This document shows, piece by piece, positions 16,148 to 23,501 of a stretch of DNA of 32,850 bases (the first letter of the stretch is position 1; the number at the start of each line of letters is the position of its first letter). Under the pieces are notes generated by a model. The model was not told the origin of the DNA and made no database searches. It saw only the letters and a program-made list of their open reading frames with translations. Source of the DNA: Deltaproteobacteria bacterium (GTDB lineage: Bacteria > Desulfobacterota > Binatia > Binatales > Binataceae); the NCBI GenBank assembly GCA_021827495.1, contig JAKAVN010000002.1, positions 1-32,850 on the forward strand, given 5' to 3'. The position numbers and the translations under genes are program-made.

Positions 16148-16603
16148 CGCTCAACCTTACCGCCGCTAAGGATTCTGCCCTTGAGAATTTTGGGAAGACT
16201 GGCGTGGCCGCATCGCTCCCCCTGCGATGCGGCGGCTGGTCCCCGAAGGCCAACATAATTACCCGCACTTGCCCGTATGTGCAAACCTGCACAGCCGAGC
16301 CTAATCGCAGCATCCGCCAGCCCCTGTCAAGAGCGCCCCTCGGGCGAGTCAACCCGCGCGCCGCTGACAGGGTTCCCGGCGCTTGCGGCCAGGCGGAGTT
16401 ACGGGATAAATCTGCCTAAGGCAGGAGAAAATCCGCCCCGGGGGAGGAAGCCTGTCTGGAGCCAGTCGGACCGTGCGCGGCACAGCATCGCGCTTGTAAG
16501 GCCGGCAGGGCGGGAACCGGGGCGGGCGGCGCGCGCCGATGGGGCGTAGCCGCGCCTCACATAATTAGGGACCACTGGAAAAAAAGAGAGGACTGAGACG
16601 GCA
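16148..16603. other. Structured divergent intergenic region (456 bp) without a convincing gene
   Basis: It separates exbB (minus) from the SDR gene (plus). Short open frames here resemble no protein family and lack ribosome sites. It contains several inverted repeats: 16208-16216/16224-16232 (9 bp, 7-nt loop), CCCTGTCA 16322-16329 with TGACAGGG 16365-16372 enclosing GCCC/GGGC, and CTGCC-TAA-GGCAG near 16417. A perfect -35 (TTGACA) faces exbB, and CATAAT (16560-16565) lies before the SDR. It may hold long leaders or a small RNA; I could not match it to tRNA, RNase P, SRP, tmRNA or a riboswitch consensus. Confidence 0.5.
16208..16232. repeat. 9-bp perfect stem-loop upstream of exbB
   Basis: CCGCATCGC and GCGATGCGG with a 7-nt pyrimidine loop, 61 nt upstream of the exbB ATG. 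No T tract follows on either strand, so a leader-RNA structure or protein site is more likely than a terminator. Confidence 0.6.
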
Positions 16604-17542
16604 ATGGCATTACTTGACGGAAAAGTAGTGATCGTCACGGGAGCTGGACGCGGAATCGGCCGCGAGGAGGCGCTGCTGCTGGCCAAACAGGGGGCCAAGG
16701 TTGTGGTCAATGATCTGGGCGGCCACTTCGATGGCACTGGCCAGTCGCGCTCGCCGGCCGAGGACGTGATCAAGGACATCCGCGGCTTCGGCGGCGAGGC
16801 GGTCGCCAACTTCGAGAGCGTCACCGATTTCAAATCCGCCAAGCGCATCGTCGAGTGCGCGCTGGACAACTTCGGCAAACTCAACATCGTGGTCAACAAC
16901 GCCGGCATCCTGCGCGACCGCATGATCTTCAACATGAGCGAGGAGGACTTCGACGCGGTCGTCAACGTCCATCTCAAGGGCACCTTCAACATGGCGCGCC
17001 ACGCCAGCGCCTACTGGCGTGAGCAGCATAAGAACGGCAACATGCTCAACGGCCGCCTCATCAACACCAGCTCCGACTCGGGACTGCTGGGCAATGCCGG
17101 CCAGGGCAACTACGGCACCGCCAAGGCCGCAGTGGCGGCCTTCGCGATAATTATCGACCGCGAGATGGCGCGCTACGGATGCACCGCCAACGCGATCGCG
17201 CCGGTCGCGCGCACGCGCCTGACCATCGAGGCCACGCCGCAGACCGCGGCCACGATGCCCGCCGTCAAGCAGGGCGAATTCGACCGCTTCAGCCCCGCCC
17301 ACGTGGCGCCGCTGGTGGCGTGGCTCGGCAGCGACGACGCCAAGGATGTTCACGGCGAAGTGTTTCGCGTCGGCATGGGCCGCGTGTGGCTGATGCGCGG
17401 ATGGCATTCGGCGGCGCAGGTCGCCGCTGCCCCGGGCACCTTCTGGGAGCCGGCGGCGCTCGGCGCGCGCGTCAAGGAAGAACTCGCCAAGGGGGTCACC
17501 AAAAAGGAGACCATGGCCGAGATCCTGACGGCGGGGCGCTAG
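16604..17542 (+). CDS. MFE-2/17beta-HSD4-type SDR, probable (3R)-hydroxyacyl-CoA dehydrogenase
   Basis: This 312-residue SDR has TGAGRGIG (12-19), the longer N-terminal segment VVVNDLGGHFDGTGQSRSPA typical of peroxisomal multifunctional-enzyme type 2 and bacterial Hsd4A-like proteins, NNAG (98-101), a TSSDSG segment containing the catalytic Ser (156/157), and Y170 and K174. Such enzymes oxidise 3-hydroxyacyl-CoA in beta-oxidation of fatty acid or sterol side chains. A C-terminal extension (residues 255-312) ends KKETMAEILTAGR. A GAGAGGA ribosome site precedes the ATG. No hydratase gene (MaoC) is adjacent, so the pathway is uncertain. It is followed 7 nt later by the phosphatase gene. Confidence 0.85.
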   Translation: MALLDGKVVIVTGAGRGIGREEALLLAKQGAKVVVNDLGGHFDGTGQSRSPAEDVIKDIRGFGGEAVANFESVTDFKSAKRIVECALDNFGKLNIVVNNAGILRDRMIFNMSEEDFDAVVNVHLKGTFNMARHASAYWREQHKNGNMLNGRLINTSSDSGLLGNAGQGNYGTAKAAVAAFAIIIDREMARYGCTANAIAPVARTRLTIEATPQTAATMPAVKQGEFDRFSPAHVAPLVAWLGSDDAKDVHGEVFRVGMGRVWLMRGWHSAAQVAAAPGTFWEPAALGARVKEELAKGVTKKETMAEILTAGR

Positions 17543-17549
17543 CCGACCG

Positions 17550-18080
17550 ATGCCTCACGGAAAATCCGGCGCGCGCGCGGGCGCGGCTCCACGCGGAGCG
17601 CGCTCGCGCCGCGTGCTCATCATCTGCGCGGCCAACACCGCGCGCAGCATCATGGCCGAGCACATGCTGCGCCGCGAGCTGGGCGCGCGCGGCGGCGACG
17701 GCCGGATCGAGATACGCTCGGCCGGCATCGCGCCCTACGCGCGCGACGGCGCCTTGGTCTCGCTCGACACCCGGATGACACTCAAGTCGATCGGCATCGA
17801 CCTCGGCGAGGAGGCGACCTCGACCGACTTGAAGCGCCATCCCGAGCTGCTGGAAGCGGCCGACGTGGTGATTGCGATGACCGTTCAGCAGGAGCGTGAC
17901 CTGCTCGAGCGCTTTCCCGCGGCCGCGGCGCGCGCGGTCTTCACGCTGCGCGCGTTCGCCGGCGAGGCGGGCGACATCGACGATCCGTTCGAGCAGGGCC
18001 ACGAGGTCTTCGACCTCTGCCGCGACGAGATCGGAAGGCTCGTCCCAAGGGTCGTCGATCGCCTGCTCGGCCAGGAGTGA
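17550..18080 (+). CDS. Low-molecular-weight protein-tyrosine phosphatase family protein
   Basis: This 176-residue protein has the phosphate-binding loop CAANTARS (C26-x5-R32), at the end of the first beta strand (RVLIIC), and the general-acid motif DDPF (Asp145) near the C-terminus, plus IRSAGIAPYARDGALVS, as in LMW-PTP and the related arsenate reductases. A 20-residue basic N-terminal extension precedes the domain. Family members remove phosphate from tyrosine or arginine residues; ArsC-type function would need extra cysteines that are not seen at the usual place. It is close behind the SDR gene, but no kinase or capsule genes are near, so the target is unknown. Confidence 0.88.
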   Translation: MPHGKSGARAGAAPRGARSRRVLIICAANTARSIMAEHMLRRELGARGGDGRIEIRSAGIAPYARDGALVSLDTRMTLKSIGIDLGEEATSTDLKRHPELLEAADVVIAMTVQQERDLLERFPAAAARAVFTLRAFAGEAGDIDDPFEQGHEVFDLCRDEIGRLVPRVVDRLLGQE

Positions 18081-18132
18081 CACGGCCGGGAGTGATGCGG
18101 CAAGTAAGTGAAGCGGCGCCCAGTGACGCGGC
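18076..18132 (+). repeat. Four-copy 11-bp tandem repeat AGTGA-N-GCGGC
   Basis: Near-identical units start at 18076 (AGTGACACGGC), 18091 (AGTGATGCGGC), 18107 (AGTGAAGCGGC) and 18122 (AGTGACGCGGC), with spacings of 15, 16 and 15 bp. The array begins inside the phosphatase stop codon and fills the gap to the CoA-binding protein gene. Confidence 0.85.
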
Positions 18133-18150
18133 AGCGAACGGATCGCGCCG

Positions 18151-18579
18151 ATGAAATTCACCAACCCCACCGACGCCGAGATTCGCGCGATACTTTCGCG
18201 TCCGGCCACGATCGCGGTGGTCGGATGCTCGGACAACCCGGCGCGCGACAGCTTGCGGATCGCGATGCTGCTCAAGCGCAAGGGTTTTCGCGTGATTCCC
18301 GTCAACCCGCGGCTTGCGCCCGATGCGTTGATGAGTGCGCTGGGCGAGCGATGCTACCCGGACCTGGCCTCGATTCCTCAAGCGGTCGAGATCGTCGACG
18401 TCTTTCGCCGCCCCGAGCACCTGCCCGCCATCGCCGAGGCGGCGATCGCCAAGGGCGCGCGTGTGCTCTGGTGCCAGCTCGGCGTGGTCAACCTTAAGGC
18501 CGCCGAGCGCGCACGGTCGGCCGGGATGACGGTCGTGATGGACCGCTGCCCGGCGATCGAGTATGGGCGGCTGTTCTAA
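18151..18579 (+). CDS. CoA-binding domain protein (YccU family)
   Basis: This 142-residue single-domain protein has the Rossmann-like CoA_binding_2 fold: TIAVVGCSDNPARDSLRIAM at the nucleotide-binding loop, KRKGFRVIPVNPR, then CYPDLASIPQAVEIVDVFRR and GARVLWCQLGVVN, ending VVMDRCPAIEYGRLF. This matches YccU and the N-terminal domain of succinyl-CoA-synthetase-like proteins. The family binds CoA but has no established enzymatic role. The ATG lies 18 nt after a short tandem-repeat array. It probably shares a transcript with the flanking genes. Confidence 0.9.
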   Translation: MKFTNPTDAEIRAILSRPATIAVVGCSDNPARDSLRIAMLLKRKGFRVIPVNPRLAPDALMSALGERCYPDLASIPQAVEIVDVFRRPEHLPAIAEAAIAKGARVLWCQLGVVNLKAAERARSAGMTVVMDRCPAIEYGRLF

Positions 18580-18606
18580 GGGCCGCGCGCCGGAGCGCGG
18601 TTAGCG

Positions 18607-19185
18607 ATGGCGCGTGCAAAAGCCCGCCGCTGGGAGACGCTCAAGAGCGAGCGCGTCTACGCCACTCCGATCTTCGATTTGCATCGCCATCAGCGCTCGC
18701 ATCCGCGGCGCGGCCAACACGACTTCTTCGTGCTCGAAGCGCCGGCCTGGGTGAACATCATCCCGCTCACGGCCGCAAGCGAGGTGGTGATGGTGCGCCA
18801 GTTCCGCCATGGAGTCGGCGACTTCACCCTGGAGATTCCGGGCGGGATGGTCGACCCGGACGACGCGAGCCCGCTGTTGGCGGCGCGGCGCGAGATGCGC
18901 GAGGAGTGCGGCTATGACTCGGAGGACGTGGTCGAGCTTGGCCGCGTCCATCCCAATCCCGCAATCCAGCCCAACTTCTGCTACTCGTTCGTGGCCCGCA
19001 ACGTGCGCCGCGTCGGCCGCCCGCGCCTGGGCGGCTCGGAGGAAACCGAGGTGGTGAGGGTGCCGCTGGGCGAGGTGACGCGGCTGATCGCGTCGGAGAA
19101 GATCACGCATGCGCTGGTGATCGCGGCGTTCTCGTTTTTCCACCTCTACAACCCGCCGCGCCAGCCGCGCCGCAAGATCCTATAA
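18607..19185 (+). CDS. Nudix hydrolase (ADP-ribose pyrophosphatase-like)
   Basis: This 192-residue protein has a Nudix fold with the motif region IPGGMVDPDDASP, then AARREMREECGY. The catalytic REMREECG (R-E-x-x-E-E-x-G) is intact, but the first Glu of the Nudix box (Gx5E) is occupied by Ala with an adjacent Asp pair. The upstream WVNIIPLTAASEVVMVRQFR and downstream HPNPAIQPNFCYSFVA resemble ADP-ribose or nucleotide-sugar pyrophosphatases. Probable reaction: hydrolysis of a nucleoside diphosphate linked to another moiety. It begins 27 nt after the CoA-binding gene. Confidence 0.88.
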   Translation: MARAKARRWETLKSERVYATPIFDLHRHQRSHPRRGQHDFFVLEAPAWVNIIPLTAASEVVMVRQFRHGVGDFTLEIPGGMVDPDDASPLLAARREMREECGYDSEDVVELGRVHPNPAIQPNFCYSFVARNVRRVGRPRLGGSEETEVVRVPLGEVTRLIASEKITHALVIAAFSFFHLYNPPRQPRRKIL

Positions 19186-19261
19186 ATCAGGCGCTTTTAT
19201 GATCACGAATCTGGCGCTGGCTGGCGCTGCCGGTCACCCCTGCGGTCGGCGCGATTGGCTA

Positions 19262-19285
19262 CCGCTGCCTCGCATGAGGCGGCGG
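19262..19285. repeat. 10-bp stem-loop between the Nudix gene and the small helical-protein gene
   Basis: CCGCTGCCTC (19262-19271) pairs with GAGGCGGCGG (19276-19285) with one T-G wobble around a GCAT loop, 77 nt after the Nudix stop. No T tract follows, so termination is possible but weak. The rest of the 216-nt gap (19186-19401) shows no gene. Confidence 0.5.
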
Positions 19286-19401
19286 CTCGAATTGTTCCGC
19301 GATCTGTAGGACGATGGGGTGGTGGGGCGCACACTGCGCTGCGGCTTCGATGGGGCGCGCGCCAGGCAACGATCACCAATCGATACGGAGGGCAGAAGGC
19401 G

Positions 19402-19860
19402 ATGGCGACAGAAGATTTCTCGGGCATTGCCGATGTGATTCGCAAGGCCAGCGAGGCGTTTGCCGAAACGCTCTCGGCGGTGAACAAGGCGATTAACGAT
19501 ATTGCCGCGCAGGCCGGTGCCGGGCTCGACCGCGACCAGATGGTTGAGAAGTGGCTGCGCGCCGCGCGCATGGGCAAGGACGGCATGGTGACGGCGCTGG
19601 AGCAGGGCTTCGAGTGGTGGGAGCGCCAGGTCCGCGAGCAAGTCCGCCGCACGGCTGGCGCCACCGGCGCCGGCTCGGCGAAAAAGCCCGCCAATCCGAT
19701 GGAGGCGTGGGCGGAGAACTGGCGCAAAGCGACCGAAGCGTTCACTGCCTCGGGTGACTGGACCGAGGCGGCGCGCAAACAGGCCGAGTCGGTGCAGAAG
19801 ACGTTGCAGGACGGCCTGCGCGCGTGGCAGCGGCTGTGGGAGCCCGAGAAAAAGTCCTGA
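19402..19860 (+). CDS. Small helical protein of unknown function (phasin-like character)
   Basis: This 152-residue protein is not recognised. It is predicted almost entirely alpha-helical: helix-rich SGIADVIRKASEAFAETL and AVNKAINDIAAQAGAG, a Trp-rich middle (EQGFEWWERQVREQVRR), a Gly/Ala/Pro-rich break (residues 90-105) and a final amphipathic stretch ARKQAESVQKTLQDGLRAWQ. There is no signal peptide, cysteine or catalytic motif. The amphipathic helices with a short linker recall phasins or PhaE-like polyhydroxyalkanoate proteins, but that is only a resemblance. A GGAGGGCAGAAGG ribosome site precedes ATG 19402, which supports this start over the upstream open frame. It converges on the next gene with an 18-nt gap. 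Confidence 0.6.
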   Translation: MATEDFSGIADVIRKASEAFAETLSAVNKAINDIAAQAGAGLDRDQMVEKWLRAARMGKDGMVTALEQGFEWWERQVREQVRRTAGATGAGSAKKPANPMEAWAENWRKATEAFTASGDWTEAARKQAESVQKTLQDGLRAWQRLWEPEKKS

Positions 19861-19878
19861 GCCGCTCGAGTTCCGGCC

Positions 19879-20502
19879 TCAGAGATTGTTCTTGTAATCG
19901 AACTCGACGGCCTGGTCGATCTTGCGCGCTGCTTCCTCGCCGTCGCCCTTCGCGGCCAGGTATTTTCCCCACGAAAAGGGAATGCGCGCGCTCCAGCTCT
20001 CGGGCTGCCAGAGCTGCGAGCGCAACAGGGCCTTGGCGCAGTGGAAGAAACATTCCCGCACGCTTACCCGGATTGCGAGCTGCGCCCGCGTGCCGTTAGC
20101 CTCAAGCCGCGCGAGCGCCGTCGGCTCGACGCTCAGCTCCGCCGTGCCGTTGACCCGCAGCGTCTCATCGGTGCCCGGAACCATGAAGATTATCCCGACG
20201 TAAGGATTCTCCAGGATGTTCTGCAGGCCGAAGAGCAGCTTGTTGCCCTTGCGGTCCGGGATCAGCAGGGTGTTGTGGTTCTCCACCACGGCGAAGCCGG
20301 GCTCGCCGCCCTTGGGCGAGACGTCCTGGTTGCCCTCGGCGTCCGCCGTCCCGAGCACCAGGAACGGCGAACGGCCGATGAAGCCGATCGCGGTATCGTC
20401 AAGCGCGCGCAGGAGCTTGCGCGGGGTGGACGGAAGCGGATGGCCCAGAAGCGCCCGCAACTGGTCCACGGTCGTGATGCGATGGTCGCCGGAATTTTCC
20501 AT
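19879..20502 (-). CDS. FMN-binding pyridoxamine-5'-phosphate-oxidase-like protein (MSMEG_1061 family)
   Basis: This 207-residue protein has the split-barrel flavin-binding fold: PFLVLGTADAEGNQDVSPKG, then VVENHNTLLIPDRKGNKL, ENPYVGIIFMVPGTDETLRV and NGTAELS. This pattern is that of the MSMEG_1061-type PPOx family, near 200 residues, which binds FMN or F420 and whose substrate is generally unknown. ATG 20502 is preceded by GGAG; the frame extends to 20652, but the extension is Arg/Pro-rich and not family-like. The C-terminal third (ECFFHCAKALLRSQLWQPES) is also characteristic. It is not a true PdxH. It lies 170 nt downstream of the aminotransferase gene on the same strand. Confidence 0.85.
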   Translation of the reverse strand: MENSGDHRITTVDQLRALLGHPLPSTPRKLLRALDDTAIGFIGRSPFLVLGTADAEGNQDVSPKGGEPGFAVVENHNTLLIPDRKGNKLLFGLQNILENPYVGIIFMVPGTDETLRVNGTAELSVEPTALARLEANGTRAQLAIRVSVRECFFHCAKALLRSQLWQPESWSARIPFSWGKYLAAKGDGEEAARKIDQAVEFDYKNNL

Positions 20503-20642
20503 TTTGACGCTCCGCCGCGCCCGCCGCGGCCCGCGATCAAGATCCCTGCCGAGCCTGCGGGCGCGTTGTTTATGCTCTAGCATTTGGCGCGGGGCCGGGA
20601 ACAGCCGTATCGGCGCGCGCGGCGCTGGCCGGTCGGGAGCGG

Positions 20643-20664
20643 GCGGCGCCATCGCCGGCGCCGC
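20643..20664 (-). repeat. 8-bp perfect stem-loop just after the class V aminotransferase stop
   Basis: GCGGCGCC (20643-20650) and GGCGCCGC (20657-20664) form a perfect stem with a 6-nt loop, starting 8 nt beyond the aminotransferase stop codon on the minus strand. No T tract follows, so it may stabilise the mRNA end or be a Rho-independent terminator of poor quality. Confidence 0.45.
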
Positions 20665-20672
20665 TAGCGCGG

Positions 20673-21782
20673 TTATTTAGGGGCGAGCGCGCGCATCGCC
20701 TCGCCCAGCAACTCGATCTCATCCTCAGTCGTCCATGGCGAGAACGACACCCGGAAGCCATTGAGATCTTCGGGCGGCCGCAGCGGCTTGATTGCGACGC
20801 CGAATCGTCTGAGCGCCGCCTCGGCCAAATCCACCGGCTGCGCGTCCGGTCCCAGCCTGTAGACGAGGATGCCGGGTGCATGCGGGCCGTCCCATCCCGT
20901 AGCCGCGCTTTCGTAGAGTCCGTCGAAAAGCTGGCTGATTCGCGCCCGCAGCCGTATCAGGGTCTCGACCCGTGACGGGAATTCCTCGGCGCAGGTCCGC
21001 AGCGCCTCGGCCATCCCCGCGAACAACGCGCAGTTGAGGGAACCGCTCTCCAGTTCGCCGCCGCCCCGCCGGGTGAAGCCCACCGGCCCGGTCCAGGCGA
21101 GCGGGTTGCAGCGCAGAAATCGCTCGCTCGCCCAAAGGCCCCCGGTGCCCATCGGGCCGAACAGCCATTTGTGGCCGGTGAATGCGTAGGCCCACGCCTT
21201 GATGCGCGCCACATCGACCGCGACCTGTCCCAGCGCCTGAGCGCCGTCGACGATGTAGGGGATTTCGCGCTCCGCGAGGATTTGTCCGGCTTCCTCGACC
21301 GGCAGGAGGCGGCCGTCCTTGTACGAGACGTGAGAGAAGACGGCGAAGCCGGGGCGCCGGCGGCGAATCAGCGCGCGCAGATTTTCGAGAAACTCCGCCG
21401 GCGAGCCGCCACCGATCTGGGCGATCTCGATGCCGCGCGCGCCGAGCCGTGAAAGCGGCCAGTTGACGCACGGATGCTCCTGGTCGGTGGTGACGGCGAT
21501 CGCGCCCGGCTCAAGCGGCGCGCCGAGGATGCTGATCGCGAGGTTGAGGGCGGTCGAGGAGTTGGGCAGCAGCGAGACGCCGCCATTTTCGCCCGCCCCA
21601 AGCAGCGCCGCGGCGGCCATCCGCGCCTCGGCCAGCGTGGCGTCGAACCTGCGAACGCCGTCCTCACTGAATAGCAGGCCCGCGTACTCGCGCTCGACCG
21701 TCCTTACGCGCCGGGCCACGCGATCATACGGGCGGGCAAGTCCGCCGTGGTTAAAGTAGGCCCTTACCGCGCGGGTAACCAT
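20673..21782 (-). CDS. Class V aminotransferase (cysteine desulfurase/isopenicillin N epimerase-like)
   Basis: This 369-residue PLP enzyme of fold type I has EHPCVNWPL (His103 stacks on PLP), YIVDGAQALGQVAVDV (D179) and the Schiff-base Lys205 in AFTGHKWLFGPMGTGGLW. It begins with a class-V-like RAYFNHGGLARPYDRV. The absence of an active-site cysteine loop argues against an IscS/SufS-type desulfurase; similarity is to the isopenicillin N epimerase/EgtE-like branch, but no ergothioneine genes (egtB, egtD) are seen. The substrate is unknown. The APC permease gene lies 69 nt upstream on the same strand, so transport and catabolism of an amino acid may be linked. Confidence 0.85.
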   Translation of the reverse strand: MVTRAVRAYFNHGGLARPYDRVARRVRTVEREYAGLLFSEDGVRRFDATLAEARMAAAALLGAGENGGVSLLPNSSTALNLAISILGAPLEPGAIAVTTDQEHPCVNWPLSRLGARGIEIAQIGGGSPAEFLENLRALIRRRRPGFAVFSHVSYKDGRLLPVEEAGQILAEREIPYIVDGAQALGQVAVDVARIKAWAYAFTGHKWLFGPMGTGGLWASERFLRCNPLAWTGPVGFTRRGGGELESGSLNCALFAGMAEALRTCAEEFPSRVETLIRLRARISQLFDGLYESAATGWDGPHAPGILVYRLGPDAQPVDLAEAALRRFGVAIKPLRPPEDLNGFRVSFSPWTTEDEIELLGEAMRALAPK

Positions 21783-21851
21783 AATCGCGTAGCCATAAAA
21801 AAGTCTTCGGATTCCAAGCCGCGCTCACGCTCCAGGGAGGCCGCCGCTCGC

Positions 21852-23306
21852 TCAGGGCGTCTCGGCGGGGCGCGCGAGCGCCTCGAAGACGCTCTGTCCG
21901 CGCGGCGGTCCGCCCCATCGCCGCCGGCATAGCGCGTATGCCGGATAGGTCGTCGCCGCCAGCGCGACCGCGATCAGGAAGTCCTCCTTGATGCCGCCCG
22001 CGGTAAGCGCGAGGCCAAAGGTCGCGCACCACGTCAGCATCGGCAGGGCCGCGACGAGGTAAAGTGTGGGCCAGCCGCCGCCGATCACGAACAGGCCGTC
22101 GCGCGCGGGCCGCTTGCGGCGCATCAGGACCAACGCGGCCAGCTCGAGCACCAGCGCGCCCATGTAAAAAAATACGTCGAGGATCACCAGCGTCACAAAG
22201 CCCAACGGCACCAGCATCGTGAACAGCACGCAGCAGGCCAGGATCGATTTGCCGGGAGCCGCGGTCGTGCGCCAGACTTCGGCCAGCCATCCCGGCAGAT
22301 AGCCCTCGCGCGCCAGCACGAACGGCATCCGCGACAGCCACAGCAACGCGGCGGTGAAGATCGAAAACGCCGACACCGTGCCACCCAGCGCCAGCGCCGC
22401 GCCCAGCGCCGGGCCGCCGATCTGACGGCCGATCTCGGAGTACCATCCGGTCTCCCACCGGGCGCCGCTATGCGCGCCCGAGAGCGCCACGCCGAGCGGC
22501 AGCAGGTAGCCGAGCACCACCATCGGAAGCGCGATCGCGAGCGCGCGCAGATAGGTGCGGCGCGGGTCGCGAATCTCGGCTGCGACCACGCTCGCGTTTT
22601 CCCATCCGTTGAAATTCCAAATTATGATCGTGAGTCCGCCGCCGAGCGCCATCGCGAAGTCGTGCCCGAAGATCCGGCCGCCCGGCGGATGCCAGTGCAC
22701 GAGATGGCCGAAGCCGAGCACGACCAGCGCCGCGAACGGCGCCAGCAACAGCATGGTGAGCACGATCGCGCTGTTGCCGGCCGGCCGCACGCCGAGAAAG
22801 TTGAGTAGTCCGGCGAGCCATACCAATGCAATTCCGGCCGCGAGCTGTCCGCCGGTGCCCAGCGGATACAGGAATGCCAGGTAGGCGCTGAACAGGACCG
22901 GGTAGATCGCCATGTCCACCGCGCTGTAGAGCAGGGTCAGGTAAGCCTCGGCGAAACCCCAAAACGGCCCCAGCGCTTCCTTGACCCAGAAGTAGAAGCC
23001 GCCCTCCACCGGCATCAGCGCGTTGAGTTCGGCCGCCATCAACGCCGTCGGCAGGCTGAGCGTCAGCGGCACCAGCACGCATAGCAGCAGGGTCAGCCGC
23101 GGACCCGCTATCCGCACCGCGTCCTCGGTCCCGTAGGCGCCTCCGCTTACGACCAGGTAAACGACGCAGGTCAGCGAGAGCAGGCCGAGCTTGCCGCCCT
23201 GCATGGCGAGGACGGCGCGGGGCTTAAGCGGCGGCGTAGTGGCCGCGGCGCGCGCGGTCACCTCGACCGGATCTTTGCCGGCGGAATCCAGGCTCGGCCG
23301 TGTCAT
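21852..23306 (-). CDS. APC-superfamily amino acid/polyamine permease
   Basis: This 484-residue membrane protein has about 12 helices. Helix 1 region KLGLLSLTCVVYLVVSGGAY has the APC-type unwound Gly segment, followed by ELNALMPVEGGFYFWVKEAL, the conserved loop of the polyamine/amino-acid branch (PUT/YfnA group), and FNGWENASVVAAEIRDPRRT in helix 6. It differs clearly from the permease at 11704. About 35 soluble N-terminal residues precede helix 1. It probably imports amino acids or polyamines. Upstream is a 195-nt divergent gap shared with the TPR gene, with an AT-rich patch (TTATAA 23383-23388, TATAGT 23406-23411) likely to contain the promoters. Confidence 0.88.
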   Translation of the reverse strand: MTRPSLDSAGKDPVEVTARAAATTPPLKPRAVLAMQGGKLGLLSLTCVVYLVVSGGAYGTEDAVRIAGPRLTLLLCVLVPLTLSLPTALMAAELNALMPVEGGFYFWVKEALGPFWGFAEAYLTLLYSAVDMAIYPVLFSAYLAFLYPLGTGGQLAAGIALVWLAGLLNFLGVRPAGNSAIVLTMLLLAPFAALVVLGFGHLVHWHPPGGRIFGHDFAMALGGGLTIIIWNFNGWENASVVAAEIRDPRRTYLRALAIALPMVVLGYLLPLGVALSGAHSGARWETGWYSEIGRQIGGPALGAALALGGTVSAFSIFTAALLWLSRMPFVLAREGYLPGWLAEVWRTTAAPGKSILACCVLFTMLVPLGFVTLVILDVFFYMGALVLELAALVLMRRKRPARDGLFVIGGGWPTLYLVAALPMLTWCATFGLALTAGGIKEDFLIAVALAATTYPAYALCRRRWGGPPRGQSVFEALARPAETP

Positions 23307-23382
23307 CAGGGCTAGGCTCTAGCCGAGCGTCGGCGGCGACACAAGGCGGGGGGATTGCGCCAGGGCGGCTGGCGCGCAACAC

Positions 23383-23411
23383 TTATAAATTGTGTCGATG
23401 CCACATATAGT
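23383..23411 (+). promoter_or_regulatory. Candidate promoter patch before the TPR-lipoprotein operon
   Basis: TTATAA (23383-23388) and TATAGT (23406-23411) with a 17-nt spacer lie in the only AT-rich stretch of the divergent gap, about 90 nt before the TPR start. The -35 is poor, so this is a weak call; the same patch could hold a minus-strand promoter for the permease. Confidence 0.3.
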
Positions 23412-23501
23412 AATTGAGCCCCGCCTGGCGATTAGGCCGGCGCTGACGGTCAAGCCGCTGTGTTAATTGCAAACCAATTTGTTCCGGGCGGTCGCGCAAG
23501 G

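Noticed and set aside
16390-16500. Possible cobalamin-riboswitch-like sequence (GGAAGCC near GGAGCCAG)
   Set aside because: A few consensus-like fragments only; the core B12-box arrangement and correct orientation toward an exb or B12-related gene are lacking.
16204-16549. Two short overlapping plus-strand frames in the 16.1-16.6 kb intergenic region
   Set aside because: No ribosome site, no recognisable sequence pattern, and the codon usage does not resemble neighbouring genes.
17550-18080. Arsenate reductase (ArsC)
   Set aside because: The phosphatase loop and Asp-Pro motif match LMW-PTP; the additional redox cysteines of thioredoxin-coupled ArsC are not seen at the usual positions, and there are no ars genes.
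20673-21782. Cysteine desulfurase (iscS/sufS) assignment
   Set aside because: No conserved active-site cysteine loop near the C-terminus and no Fe-S partner genes; the class V aminotransferase fold alone does not establish desulfurase activity.
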